From assembly GCF_019396345.1 (NCBI RefSeq), contig NZ_JAHKRM010000058.1:1-41516 (forward strand): DNA of 41,516 bases, in the 5' to 3' direction. The translations under genes were made by a program, and so were the position numbers. Source of the DNA: Nonomuraea guangzhouensis (lineage in GTDB: Bacteria > Actinomycetota > Actinomycetes > Streptosporangiales > Streptosporangiaceae). Below are positions 8,008 to 15,086 of the stretch, piece by piece (within the stretch, counting starts at the first letter, position 1; every line of letters begins with the position of its first letter). The notes below the pieces were generated by a model. It had not been told where the DNA came from. It was given only the letters and a program-made list of their open reading frames with translations, and searched no databases.

Positions 8008-8907
8008 ATGGCAGCAGCGCCGATCCCGCACTGGCCAGGACGCATGTTCGGGTCGGTGCACGTACGAGCGACCCCGGAAGGCGCCCCCGAGAAGGCGGTC
8101 TTCGTCCACGGCCTGGCCGGTGCGGCCACCAACTGGACCGACCTGATGGACGAGCTGAAAGACCTCGTCACCGGCTACGCCATCGACCTGCCCGGAGCGG
8201 GGTTCTCGCCCGAGCCCGCCGACGGCGACTACACCATCGCCGCGCACGCCCGCGCGGTGATCGGCCTGCTGCGGGAGACCGGTCCCGCGCATCTGTTCGG
8301 CAACTCGCTGGGCGGCGCGGTCGCCGTCAGGGTGGCCGCCACCCGCCCCGACCTGGTCCGCTCGCTCGTCCTCATCTCGCCGGCACTGCCCGACCTGCTG
8401 CCCAGGTACGGCCCGGTACGCGTCGCCGCCGCGGCGCTGCCCCTGCTGGGCGAGTGGGTGGCCGCCAAGCTCCGGCTGATCCCCGCCGAGCAGCGGATCA
8501 AGGCCTCCTTCGCCATGGTCTGGGCGGACGTCGCCGCGGTCCATCCGATACGCCTCCGCGACGCGGTCGAGGAGCAGCGCAGACGCGACGCGCTGGCCTA
8601 CGCCGGCGCCGCCATGATCGGCTCGGCCCGGGGCATCGTGGCCGAGTACTTCCGCCGCGGCGAGGAGAACCTGTGGCGTCAGGCCGCCCTCATCGAGGTG
8701 CCCACCCTGATCGTCCACGGCAGGCACGACCGGCTGGTGCGGCCCGCCATGGCCGCCAAGGCAGCCCGTACGTTCAGGCAGGTCAGACTGGTGCTGTTGC
8801 CGCGGGCCGGGCACGTGGCGATGATGGAGACGCCCCGTGTGGTGGCCGCGGAGGCCCGCCGTCTGATCGGTGAGACGCGGTTGGGGAATGCCCGACTCGC
8901 CAACTAG
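8008..8907 (+). CDS. Alpha/beta hydrolase
   Basis: A 299-residue alpha/beta-fold hydrolase, probably a cytoplasmic esterase or lipase-like enzyme. The catalytic triad is visible: the nucleophile elbow GNSLGG near residue 98, the acid in HGRHDRLV near residue 237, and the His in RAGHVAMME near residue 271. The oxyanion motif FVHGLAG lies near residue 36. The ATG at 8008 was chosen because GAGGAGGG precedes it at 6-nt spacing; a TTG at 7987 is less likely. It precedes moeZ by 43 bp on the same strand. In mycobacteria a lipase gene (lipV) lies in the same block, but orthology is not established here. The substrate is unknown. Confidence 0.88.
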   Translation: MAAAPIPHWPGRMFGSVHVRATPEGAPEKAVFVHGLAGAATNWTDLMDELKDLVTGYAIDLPGAGFSPEPADGDYTIAAHARAVIGLLRETGPAHLFGNSLGGAVAVRVAATRPDLVRSLVLISPALPDLLPRYGPVRVAAAALPLLGEWVAAKLRLIPAEQRIKASFAMVWADVAAVHPIRLRDAVEEQRRRDALAYAGAAMIGSARGIVAEYFRRGEENLWRQAALIEVPTLIVHGRHDRLVRPAMAAKAARTFRQVRLVLLPRAGHVAMMETPRVVAAEARRLIGETRLGNARLAN

Positions 8908-8913
8908 GTTTCA

Positions 8914-8933
8914 CAGGGGGATAGGTCCCCCTG
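8914..8933 (+). terminator. Short GC hairpin between the hydrolase gene and moeZ
   Basis: CAGGGGG, loop ATAGGT, CCCCCTG. A perfect 7-bp stem lies just after the hydrolase stop and 17 bp before the moeZ start. It has no T-tract, so it may be a weak terminator or an mRNA-processing or stability element. Confidence 0.35.
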
Positions 8934-8950
8934 GAACGGGAGCGTAGAAA

Positions 8951-10132
8951 GTGTCGTTGCCACCACTGGTCGAGCCGGCCGCTGAGCTGACCGTCGACGA
9001 AGTGCGCCGCTACTCACGCCACCTGATCATTCCCGACGTGGGGATGGCCGGGCAGAAGCGGCTGAAGAACGCCAAGGTGCTCTGTGTGGGCGCCGGTGGC
9101 CTGGGATCGCCCGCGCTGATGTACCTCGCCGCGGCGGGTGTGGGCACGCTGGGCGTCATCGACTTCGACGTCGTCGACGAGTCCAACCTGCAGCGCCAGA
9201 TCATCCACGGCCAGTCCGACGTGGGCAGGCCGAAGGCCGAGAGCGCCGCGGCCACGGTCCGCGAGATCAACCCGCTGGTCGACGTCGTCATCCACAACAC
9301 GGCGCTGACCAACGACAACGTGATGGAGATCTTCTCCGGTTACGACCTCATCGTCGACGGCACCGACAACTTCGCCACGCGCTACATGGTGAACGACGCC
9401 GCGGTGCTGCTCGGCAAGCCGTACGTCTGGGGCTCGATCTACCGCTTCGACGGCCAGGCGAGCGTGTTCTGGGCCGAGCACGGCCCCTGCTACCGCTGCC
9501 TCTACCCCGAGCCCCCGCCTCCCGGCATGGTGCCGTCGTGCGCCGAGGGCGGCGTGCTGGGCGTGCTGTGCGCCTCGATCGGCTCCATCCAGGTCAACGA
9601 GGCGATCAAGCTGCTCACCGGCATCGGCGACCCGCTGGTCGGCCGGCTGATGATCTACGACGCCCTGGAGATGAAGTACCGCGACGTCAAGGTCCGCAAG
9701 GACCCCGAGTGCGTGCTCTGCGGCAAGAACCCGACGGTCACCCAGCTCCTCGACGACTACGAGGCGTTCTGCGGCGCGATCTCCGACGAGGCCGCCGAGG
9801 CCGCGACGGGCTCGACGATCACCGCCCGCGAGCTCAAGGCCATGCAGGACAACGGCGACGACATCTTCCTCGTCGACGTCCGTGAGATCAACGAGTACGA
9901 GATCGTCTCCATCCCCGGCGCCACGCTGATCCCCAAGGGTGAGTTCCTCAACGGCTCGGCCCTGGAGAAGCTGCCGCAGGACAAGCGGATCGTGCTCCAC
10001 TGCAAGTCGGGCGCGCGCTCGGCGGAGGCGCTGGCGATCGTCAAGAACGCCGGTTTCTCCGACGCGGTGCACGTCGGCGGCGGGGTGCTCAGCTGGGTCA
10101 AGACCGTCGACCCCAGCCTGCCCTCCTACTGA
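8951..10132 (+). CDS. moeZ: MoeZ: adenylyltransferase/sulfurtransferase for sulfur-carrier proteins
   Basis: An E1-like ThiF/MoeB domain plus a C-terminal rhodanese domain (393 aa). It adenylates the C-terminal Gly of small sulfur carriers (MoaD, ThiS, CysO type) and then transfers persulfide sulfur for molybdopterin, thiamine or cysteine synthesis. It shows the nucleotide-binding motif VGAGGLGSPALMYLAAAGVG, DFDVVDESNLQRQ, VDGTDNFATRYMVND, and zinc cysteines in CYRC and CVLC. The rhodanese loop HCKSGARSAEA carries the catalytic Cys near residue 351. The GTG at 8951 is preceded by GGGAG. Length and domain order match mycobacterial MoeZ (Rv3206c). Confidence 0.95.
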   Translation: MSLPPLVEPAAELTVDEVRRYSRHLIIPDVGMAGQKRLKNAKVLCVGAGGLGSPALMYLAAAGVGTLGVIDFDVVDESNLQRQIIHGQSDVGRPKAESAAATVREINPLVDVVIHNTALTNDNVMEIFSGYDLIVDGTDNFATRYMVNDAAVLLGKPYVWGSIYRFDGQASVFWAEHGPCYRCLYPEPPPPGMVPSCAEGGVLGVLCASIGSIQVNEAIKLLTGIGDPLVGRLMIYDALEMKYRDVKVRKDPECVLCGKNPTVTQLLDDYEAFCGAISDEAAEAATGSTITARELKAMQDNGDDIFLVDVREINEYEIVSIPGATLIPKGEFLNGSALEKLPQDKRIVLHCKSGARSAEALAIVKNAGFSDAVHVGGGVLSWVKTVDPSLPSY

Positions 10133-10209
10133 GTCCGGTCACCGAGGTCCTTTCCTGAGGGTCCGGTTTCTGCGGATGACGGCCGGTCGCCCGCATTAAG
10201 GTCGATGGC

Positions 10210-10929
10210 GTGGACGACGCTCGCCCCTGGCCCGCCCTCGTGGTGGCCTCCGTGCTGACGATGATCTGCGCGGTGGCCGCCGGGGTCTCGGCCAGTGCGG
10301 CGGGCTCGGAGCTGTCACGCGGCCCGAGCACCGCCGAGCTGCACGCGGCGGCCAAGCGGGAGGTCGCCGAACGCTGGCGCACCTGGGCGACCGGGCGCAT
10401 CTTCCCGGCCAGCCTGCCCTACTCCGCCGAGCAGGGCGGCCGGGAGAGGGCCAGCCGGGTCGGCATCTCGCCGGGTTTCGCCTGCGCCGGCTCCGTCGAC
10501 TCCAAAGCCGCCAAGGCCCTGCGCAAGGCGGGCTGCCGGGGAGTGCTGCGCGCCACCTACATCGACGCCCTGCAGGGCGTGCTCGTCACGATCGGCGTCG
10601 TGGCCCTGCCCGGCGAGTTCGAGGCCGCGCACGCCAAGACCGCCTTCTCCGCCGTCGGCGCGCCCGTGCCCGGTCTGCGGCCGCTGGCCTTCAAGGGCAC
10701 GGTCTCCAACCGTTTCACCCCTTCCGTACGCCAGGCCGGCTCCGTACGTCAGGCCGGCCCGTACCTCGTGCTGACCACGGCGGGCCAGGTCGACGGCCGG
10801 CCGGCGCGCTCCGTCGGCGAGCAGCGGCCGGCCATCTTCGCCTTCGCCAGCGAGATCTCCGAGCGGATCCTGGCCGACCTGAGCACACCCCGGATGCCCG
10901 ACTGCGCCTCCCAGGAGTGGCGATGCTGA
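10210..10929 (+). CDS. Membrane-anchored protein of unknown function, cassette copy 1
   Basis: A 239-residue protein with an N-terminal membrane anchor or signal (residues ~8-32) and an extracytoplasmic domain. That domain has a signature shared with the gene at 12245-13147: ERWRTWATGRIFP, ASRVGISPGFAC, GC..VLRATYID, VTIGVVALP, LAFKGTVSNRF, AGPYLVLTTAGQVDGR. Paired Cys (ISPGFAC / KAGC, and the C-terminal CASQEWRC) suggest disulfides outside the membrane. The last 7 bp overlap the start of the protease gene, implying translational coupling. I do not recognise a named family. A chaperone, inhibitor or partner of the adjacent protease is plausible but is inference. Confidence 0.8.
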   Translation: MDDARPWPALVVASVLTMICAVAAGVSASAAGSELSRGPSTAELHAAAKREVAERWRTWATGRIFPASLPYSAEQGGRERASRVGISPGFACAGSVDSKAAKALRKAGCRGVLRATYIDALQGVLVTIGVVALPGEFEAAHAKTAFSAVGAPVPGLRPLAFKGTVSNRFTPSVRQAGSVRQAGPYLVLTTAGQVDGRPARSVGEQRPAIFAFASEISERILADLSTPRMPDCASQEWRC

Positions 10930-12191
10930 GCCGCGCGGTGCTGGCCCGTGCGAGCGTGCTGATCGCGGTGGTGGCGATCTTCAGCGCGGGGCCCGCGTTG
11001 GGCGCCGGGCCCGCGCCGGGCCTCATGAGTGCCGAGGCGGCCCTGGCCGACGACGTGCGCGGCGGCCAGCAGTCGGTGATCAGCACGCTGGAGCTGAACA
11101 AGGCGTGGCGGGTCAGCAAGGGCGCGGGCGTCACCGTGGCCGTGCTCGACTCGGGCGTCGATCCCGGCCACCGCGATCTGGCCGGCTCCGTGACCGTGGG
11201 CCGGGACTTCACCGAAGGCGCCAACCCGCCGGGGGTGCCGCCGCGTCGCCTGCACGGCACGTACATGGCCTCGCTGATCGCCGGGCACGGCCACGGCCAC
11301 CGGAACAAGCTCGGCGTGATCGGCGTGGCACCCAAAGCGCGGCTGCTGTCGGTCCGGGTGATACTGGAGGACGAGGAACCGGGGTTCAGGGAGTTCAACA
11401 CCGCCGCGCGCTTCGAGAACGTGGTGGCGAGGGGCATCCGCTACGCGGTCGATCGGGGGGCGCGCGTGATCAACATGTCGATCTCCAAGGAGCTGGCGAC
11501 CCAGGAGGAGCGGGCGGCCGTACGCTACGCGATCTCCAAGGGCGTCGTGCTGGTGGCCGCCGCGGGCAATGACGGCGCGGGCGAGCCCGACGAGACGGGA
11601 TTCGCCCCCTATTCGTACCCCGCCGCCTTCCCCGGCGTCGTGTCCGTGGGCGCGACGGACCGGCGGCTGCGCCGGGCGACGTTCTCCAACTGGAACTCCT
11701 CGGTGCTGGTGGCCGCGCCCGGCGTCGACATCATGGGCGCGGGCCCCGGCGACGAGTACTGGGTCGGCAGGGGCACCTCCCAGGCCACCGCGCTGGTCTC
11801 CGGAGTGGCCGCCCTCATTAAGGCCAAATATCCGGAAATGTCGCCGCCGCTGGTCGCGCAGGCCATGACCGCGAGCGCGACCGACCGGCCGCCGGACGGC
11901 TACGACACCGGCACCGGCTTCGGCGTGGTCAACGCCGCCAAGGCGCTGGCCGAAGCGGGGCGGCTCGCCACGTACACCGAGACGGCCGCGGGGGCTCAGG
12001 CACAGGACCCGGCCCGGCCGCTCGGCGGCGGATCGGCGGGCCGGATCGAAGTGGTAAGCCGGGACAAAGCGCGGGTCAAGGTCTATGGGACGATCGCTCT
12101 GGCGGCCGCCCTCGGCGCGCTCTCCTCCATGTGGGCGATATTCGCCCTGGTCAGGCGCGTGCGCCGCGCTCAGAGCGGCCAAGGCGCATGA
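10923..12191 (+). CDS. Mycosin-like membrane-anchored S8 serine protease, cassette copy 1
   Basis: A 422-residue subtilase. A signal peptide covers about residues 1-27. The catalytic residues are Asp76 (VLDSGVD), His111 (HGTYMASLIAG), Asn216 of the oxyanion hole (AAAGNDG) and Ser286 (GTSQATALVSGVAAL). A single C-terminal transmembrane helix (GTIALAAALGALSSMWAIFALV) and a short Arg-rich cytoplasmic tail follow. This layout is that of mycosins, the membrane subtilases associated with type VII secretion, but no ESX genes are in this window. The ATG at 10923 is set by AGGAG at 10913-10917 and overlaps the upstream stop by 7 bp. It is about as long as MycP and its catalytic residues are intact, so it is probably active at the outer face of the membrane. 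Confidence 0.88.
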   Translation: MLSRAVLARASVLIAVVAIFSAGPALGAGPAPGLMSAEAALADDVRGGQQSVISTLELNKAWRVSKGAGVTVAVLDSGVDPGHRDLAGSVTVGRDFTEGANPPGVPPRRLHGTYMASLIAGHGHGHRNKLGVIGVAPKARLLSVRVILEDEEPGFREFNTAARFENVVARGIRYAVDRGARVINMSISKELATQEERAAVRYAISKGVVLVAAAGNDGAGEPDETGFAPYSYPAAFPGVVSVGATDRRLRRATFSNWNSSVLVAAPGVDIMGAGPGDEYWVGRGTSQATALVSGVAALIKAKYPEMSPPLVAQAMTASATDRPPDGYDTGTGFGVVNAAKALAEAGRLATYTETAAGAQAQDPARPLGGGSAGRIEVVSRDKARVKVYGTIALAAALGALSSMWAIFALVRRVRRAQSGQGA

Positions 12192-12244
12192 TCCGTCCGC
12201 TAAGGGGGACGAAATAGACACGAACCGAGCCTGGGAACGAGGCG

Positions 12245-13147
12245 GTGGTGAAGGCACGTAGGTCCACCTCAGGGTTGCCGCGCGCCGGGGGAGCCACATC
12301 GGGACGGAAGAACCCGCTCGGTGCTCCAGCCGGTCGTCGATCCCGCGTGCGCGCGTGGCCGGCGGCCAACGGCCGTGACAGGGCGGCGTCCAGGGAGCGC
12401 GTGGAGCAGGCCGTGCTCCGGCAGGGTGTGCGTTTCCGCCGCCTGTTCGTGATGCTCGTGGGCATCATCGTGGTCATGTCGGCCGTCCTCGTGCTCCTCG
12501 GCACGATCGGGCTGCTCGAGGAGACCAGGTCGCGCCCACTGACCGCGGCAGAGCAGAACCAGTACAAACAGGAGGAGATCGCCAGGCGCTGGCAGGCGTG
12601 GCCCGCGACCGGCGTCTTCCCGGAAGAGGTGAAGTACGTCGGGCTCGACAAGGCCCAGCAGTACGCCCGGCGCGTCGGCATCGCACCCCAGACCGAGTGC
12701 GGCAAGGCCGTCGACCCCTCCGTGGCGGGCATCCTCGACGACCACGGATGCGTGACCATGCTCCGCGCCACCTATGTCGACCAGACGGCCACGTTCGTCT
12801 TCACGGTCGGCGTGGCCGTACTGAAGGACGAGGAGGCCAGGCTCTCGGCGACCGAGCAGCTCACCCAGGACGACCGGGTCGGCGTGCTGCCCGTGGCCTT
12901 CCCCGGCACGGTGACCGAGCGGTTCGGGGTGGATCAGCGCCAGCGCACCGGCTGGGTGGGCGCGGGGCCGTACATCGTGTTCTCGACCGCGGGCTACGCG
13001 GACGGCAGGACCCGGGCGGCCATCCCGCCGGAGGAGATCCTCCACAGCGAGCTGTGGCCGGCGGCCAAGTCGATCGGCAACCAGATCGCCTATTTCCTGG
13101 CGGACCCCCCGAAGGTCCCGCCCTGCACTCAGGGGAACGTGTGCTGA
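12245..13147 (+). CDS. Membrane-anchored protein of unknown function, cassette copy 2
   Basis: A 300-residue paralogue of the 10210-10929 protein. It has a longer cytoplasmic, Arg-rich N-terminus (~65 residues), one transmembrane helix (FVMLVGIIVVMSAVLVLLGTI) and an extracytoplasmic domain aligning with copy 1: ARRWQAWPATGVFP, ARRVGIAPQTEC, HGCVTMLRATYVD, FTVGVAVL, VAFPGTVTERF, AGPYIVFSTAGYADGR, and a C-terminal C-x5-C. The start is GTG at 12245 or the next GTG at 12248; the ribosome-binding site is weak. The last 7 bp overlap the next protease gene. Function unknown; co-duplication with the protease is the main clue. Confidence 0.8.
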   Translation: MVKARRSTSGLPRAGGATSGRKNPLGAPAGRRSRVRAWPAANGRDRAASRERVEQAVLRQGVRFRRLFVMLVGIIVVMSAVLVLLGTIGLLEETRSRPLTAAEQNQYKQEEIARRWQAWPATGVFPEEVKYVGLDKAQQYARRVGIAPQTECGKAVDPSVAGILDDHGCVTMLRATYVDQTATFVFTVGVAVLKDEEARLSATEQLTQDDRVGVLPVAFPGTVTERFGVDQRQRTGWVGAGPYIVFSTAGYADGRTRAAIPPEEILHSELWPAAKSIGNQIAYFLADPPKVPPCTQGNVC

Positions 13148-14298
13148 CCGTTGTACGCGCGCTGACCGCCGTCCTGGTCATGCTGCACGCTCCGGCGGCC
13201 CCGCCGGTCAGGGACCAGCAACAGTGGGTGCTCGACGCGCTCAACGTCGAGCAGGCGTGGACGGTCACCAAAGGCAAGGGCATCACCGTGGCCGTGGTCG
13301 ACAGCGGCGTCGACGGCACGCTCAAGGAGCTGCGCGGCCGCGTGACCGCCGGTCCCGACATGACCGAGGCCACCGTCGAACGCACGGCCAAGCCCGGCAA
13401 GCACGGCACCGCGATGGCCGCGCTCATCGCCGGGTCCGGAGCCGACAAAGGGCTGATCGGCGTGGCGCCCGAGTCGGGCATCCTCTCCTTGGCCCTGGCC
13501 CTCGACGACGACCCCACCGGCGACACCATCGACCCCCAGCAGCAGGAACGGACCTCGCTGGAGAGCCCGCTGGCCCGTGCCATCCGCTACGCCGCCAACC
13601 ACGGCGCCAAGGTCATCAGCATGTCGATCGGCACGTACGGGCCGCTCAAGTCCGAGCGCGAGGCCGTCTCCTACGCGCTCGACAAGGGCGCCGTGCTGGT
13701 CGCCGCCGTCGGCAACGACGGGCAGACCCAGTACGCCAAGGACAACGGCACCTCGTTCTGGAGCTTCCCCGCGGGCTATTCGGGGGTCATCGGCGTGGCG
13801 GCCGTCGACAAGCAGGGCAAGGGCGCGACGTTCAGCAGCGACAATCTGTCCGTCCTCGTCTCCGCGCCGGGCGTGGGCGTGCCCATCGCCAAGCGCAAGG
13901 GCGGTTACGAGCTCTCGGAGGGCACCAGCGCGGCGAGCGCGCTCGTGGCCGGGGTGGCCGCGCTGGTCAAGTCGCGCTATCCCGCCATGGCGCCCGAGCA
14001 GGTCGCGCAGGCCCTGGCCGCGAGCGCCAGGGGGCGGCCCGCCGCCGGATATGACGACAAGACCGGGTTCGGCGTGGTCGACGCCGGTGCCGCGCTCAAC
14101 GCGGCCGAACGGCTGGCGGGGGAGCAGCGCGACGTCGGCGTGCCCGATGACCAGCACTTCGGCGTCGGTGAGGACTCACCCGTGCCGTCGCGACCGGGGC
14201 CCGATCCGTGGCGGCTGTGGCTCTACGGAGGGGGCGTCCTGGTGGCGTTGATCATGTTCTGCGGAGCCATCGTCGTGCTCAATCAGCGTAGAGAGTAA
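13141..14298 (+). CDS. Mycosin-like membrane-anchored S8 serine protease, cassette copy 2
   Basis: A 385-residue subtilase paralogous to the 10923-12191 protein. It has a short signal (VVRALTAVLVMLHAPAA), Asp54 (VVDSGVD), His88 (KHGTAMAALIAG), Asn192 (AAVGNDG) and Ser263 (EGTSAASALVAGVAAL), then a Pro-rich linker, a C-terminal transmembrane helix (LWLYGGGVLVALIMFCGAIVVL) and a short basic tail (NQRRE). The GTG at 13141 follows AGGGGAA and overlaps the upstream stop by 7 bp, the same geometry as in copy 1. The open frame continues far upstream inside the previous gene, so an earlier start is formally possible but unlikely. It is divergent enough from copy 1 to have a different substrate. Confidence 0.88.
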   Translation: MLTVVRALTAVLVMLHAPAAPPVRDQQQWVLDALNVEQAWTVTKGKGITVAVVDSGVDGTLKELRGRVTAGPDMTEATVERTAKPGKHGTAMAALIAGSGADKGLIGVAPESGILSLALALDDDPTGDTIDPQQQERTSLESPLARAIRYAANHGAKVISMSIGTYGPLKSEREAVSYALDKGAVLVAAVGNDGQTQYAKDNGTSFWSFPAGYSGVIGVAAVDKQGKGATFSSDNLSVLVSAPGVGVPIAKRKGGYELSEGTSAASALVAGVAALVKSRYPAMAPEQVAQALAASARGRPAAGYDDKTGFGVVDAGAALNAAERLAGEQRDVGVPDDQHFGVGEDSPVPSRPGPDPWRLWLYGGGVLVALIMFCGAIVVLNQRRE

Positions 14299-14320
14299 AG
14301 ATCCGCTATGGTCGCGCGTC

Positions 14321-14680
14321 ATGGGATACGAGCTGCGCGTAGTTCGTGAAGCGCCCCTGGCGTTCGCCGAGCTCGCGAAGGCGATCGCGCCGGCCGGTTT
14401 CGGGCTGCGCGGGACGGACGAGATCGTCGCCGGACACGCCGGTGACACGCACGTCGTAGGTCACTGGCGCGATCAGGTGATCGGCGAGCCGGGCTCCGAC
14501 TGGCAACTGGCGCAGCTCATCCGGCTGGCGGCCGCGCTCGGCGCCCGGCTCGTCGGCGAAGACGGCGAGCGCTACACCGTGCGCGACGGCATCGTGGAGC
14601 TGGTGTCCGGCGGTACGGTGGTCGAAATCGGCAAATACCACGAGATCATCGAGGCGGGGCCCAACGCATGGAGTCCGTGA
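14321..14680 (+). CDS. Conserved-looking protein of unknown function, coupled to the Atl gene
   Basis: A 119-residue, probably cytoplasmic alpha/beta protein without Cys, signal or membrane segment. It starts MGYELRVVREAPLAF and ends GKYHEIIEAGPNAWSP. It is preceded by a 22-bp gap from the protease gene, and its last 13 bp overlap the Atl-like gene, so the two are probably co-translated. I recognise no family. The coupling to a DNA-lesion-binding protein hints at a repair or quality-control context only by association. Confidence 0.75.
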   Translation: MGYELRVVREAPLAFAELAKAIAPAGFGLRGTDEIVAGHAGDTHVVGHWRDQVIGEPGSDWQLAQLIRLAAALGARLVGEDGERYTVRDGIVELVSGGTVVEIGKYHEIIEAGPNAWSP

Positions 14681-14985
14681 ACCCGTACGCCGAACGGGTC
14701 CTCGAGGTGGTGGAGTCCATCCCGCCGGGCATGGTGATGTCCTACGGCGACATCGCCGAATACCTCGGCGAGGGCGGCCCGCGTCAGGTCGGGCAGGTCA
14801 TGTCGACCTGGGGCGGCGGCGTGCCGTGGTGGCGCGTGGTGCACTCCGACGGCACCGGCGCGGCCCCTGACCACGTACGACGCTGCCTGGAGCACTGGCG
14901 CGACGAGGGCACACCGTTGCGCGGCGAGCGGGTCGACATGCGGCAGGCTCGCTGGGACGGGCGTTCAGCCGATTCTAAGAAATGA
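14668..14985 (+). CDS. Alkyltransferase-like protein (Atl, MGMT family without catalytic Cys)
   Basis: A 105-residue MGMT C-terminal-domain protein. The helix-turn-helix region (GMVMSYGDIAEYLG.GGPRQVGQVMS) is intact, but the alkyl-acceptor motif PCHRV is replaced by PWWRVV, so the reactive Cys is absent. Such alkyltransferase-like proteins bind O6-alkylguanine without repairing it and hand the lesion to nucleotide excision repair; this role is established for the family, not shown here. The position corresponds to Rv3204 in the conserved block. It overlaps the upstream gene by 13 bp. Confidence 0.9.
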   Translation: MESVNPYAERVLEVVESIPPGMVMSYGDIAEYLGEGGPRQVGQVMSTWGGGVPWWRVVHSDGTGAAPDHVRRCLEHWRDEGTPLRGERVDMRQARWDGRSADSKK

Positions 14986-14995
14986 GTTTGACCTG

Positions 14996-15020
14996 CGGAT
15001 TCGCGCGTTAGGCGAATCCG
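14996..15020 (+). terminator. Dyad after the Atl-like gene
   Basis: CGGATTCG, 9-nt loop, CGAATCCG: a perfect 8-bp stem starting 11 bp after the Atl stop codon and followed by TTGCACGTTAG. It is probably a terminator. The following ~65 bp would carry the promoter of the glycerophosphotransferase gene, but no clear boxes were found. Confidence 0.45.
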
Positions 15021-15086
15021 TTGCACGTTAGTCCCCTTACGATGGCATGAACCAGTGATGGCGGTTCGAAAGGCGGTGCCTTACCG

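Noticed and set aside
7842..8171. A minus-strand 109-residue frame over the hydrolase start.
   Set aside because: It is antisense to the well-supported hydrolase gene and crosses its promoter region; no family features.
12598..13140. N-terminal extension of the second protease.
   Set aside because: It lies in another frame of the membrane-protein gene. The GTG at 13141 gives a proper signal peptide and the same overlap as in cassette 1.
10210..14298. Part of a type VII (ESX) secretion locus.
   Set aside because: The proteases look like mycosins, but no EccB/C/D/E or WXG100 genes are present in the window.
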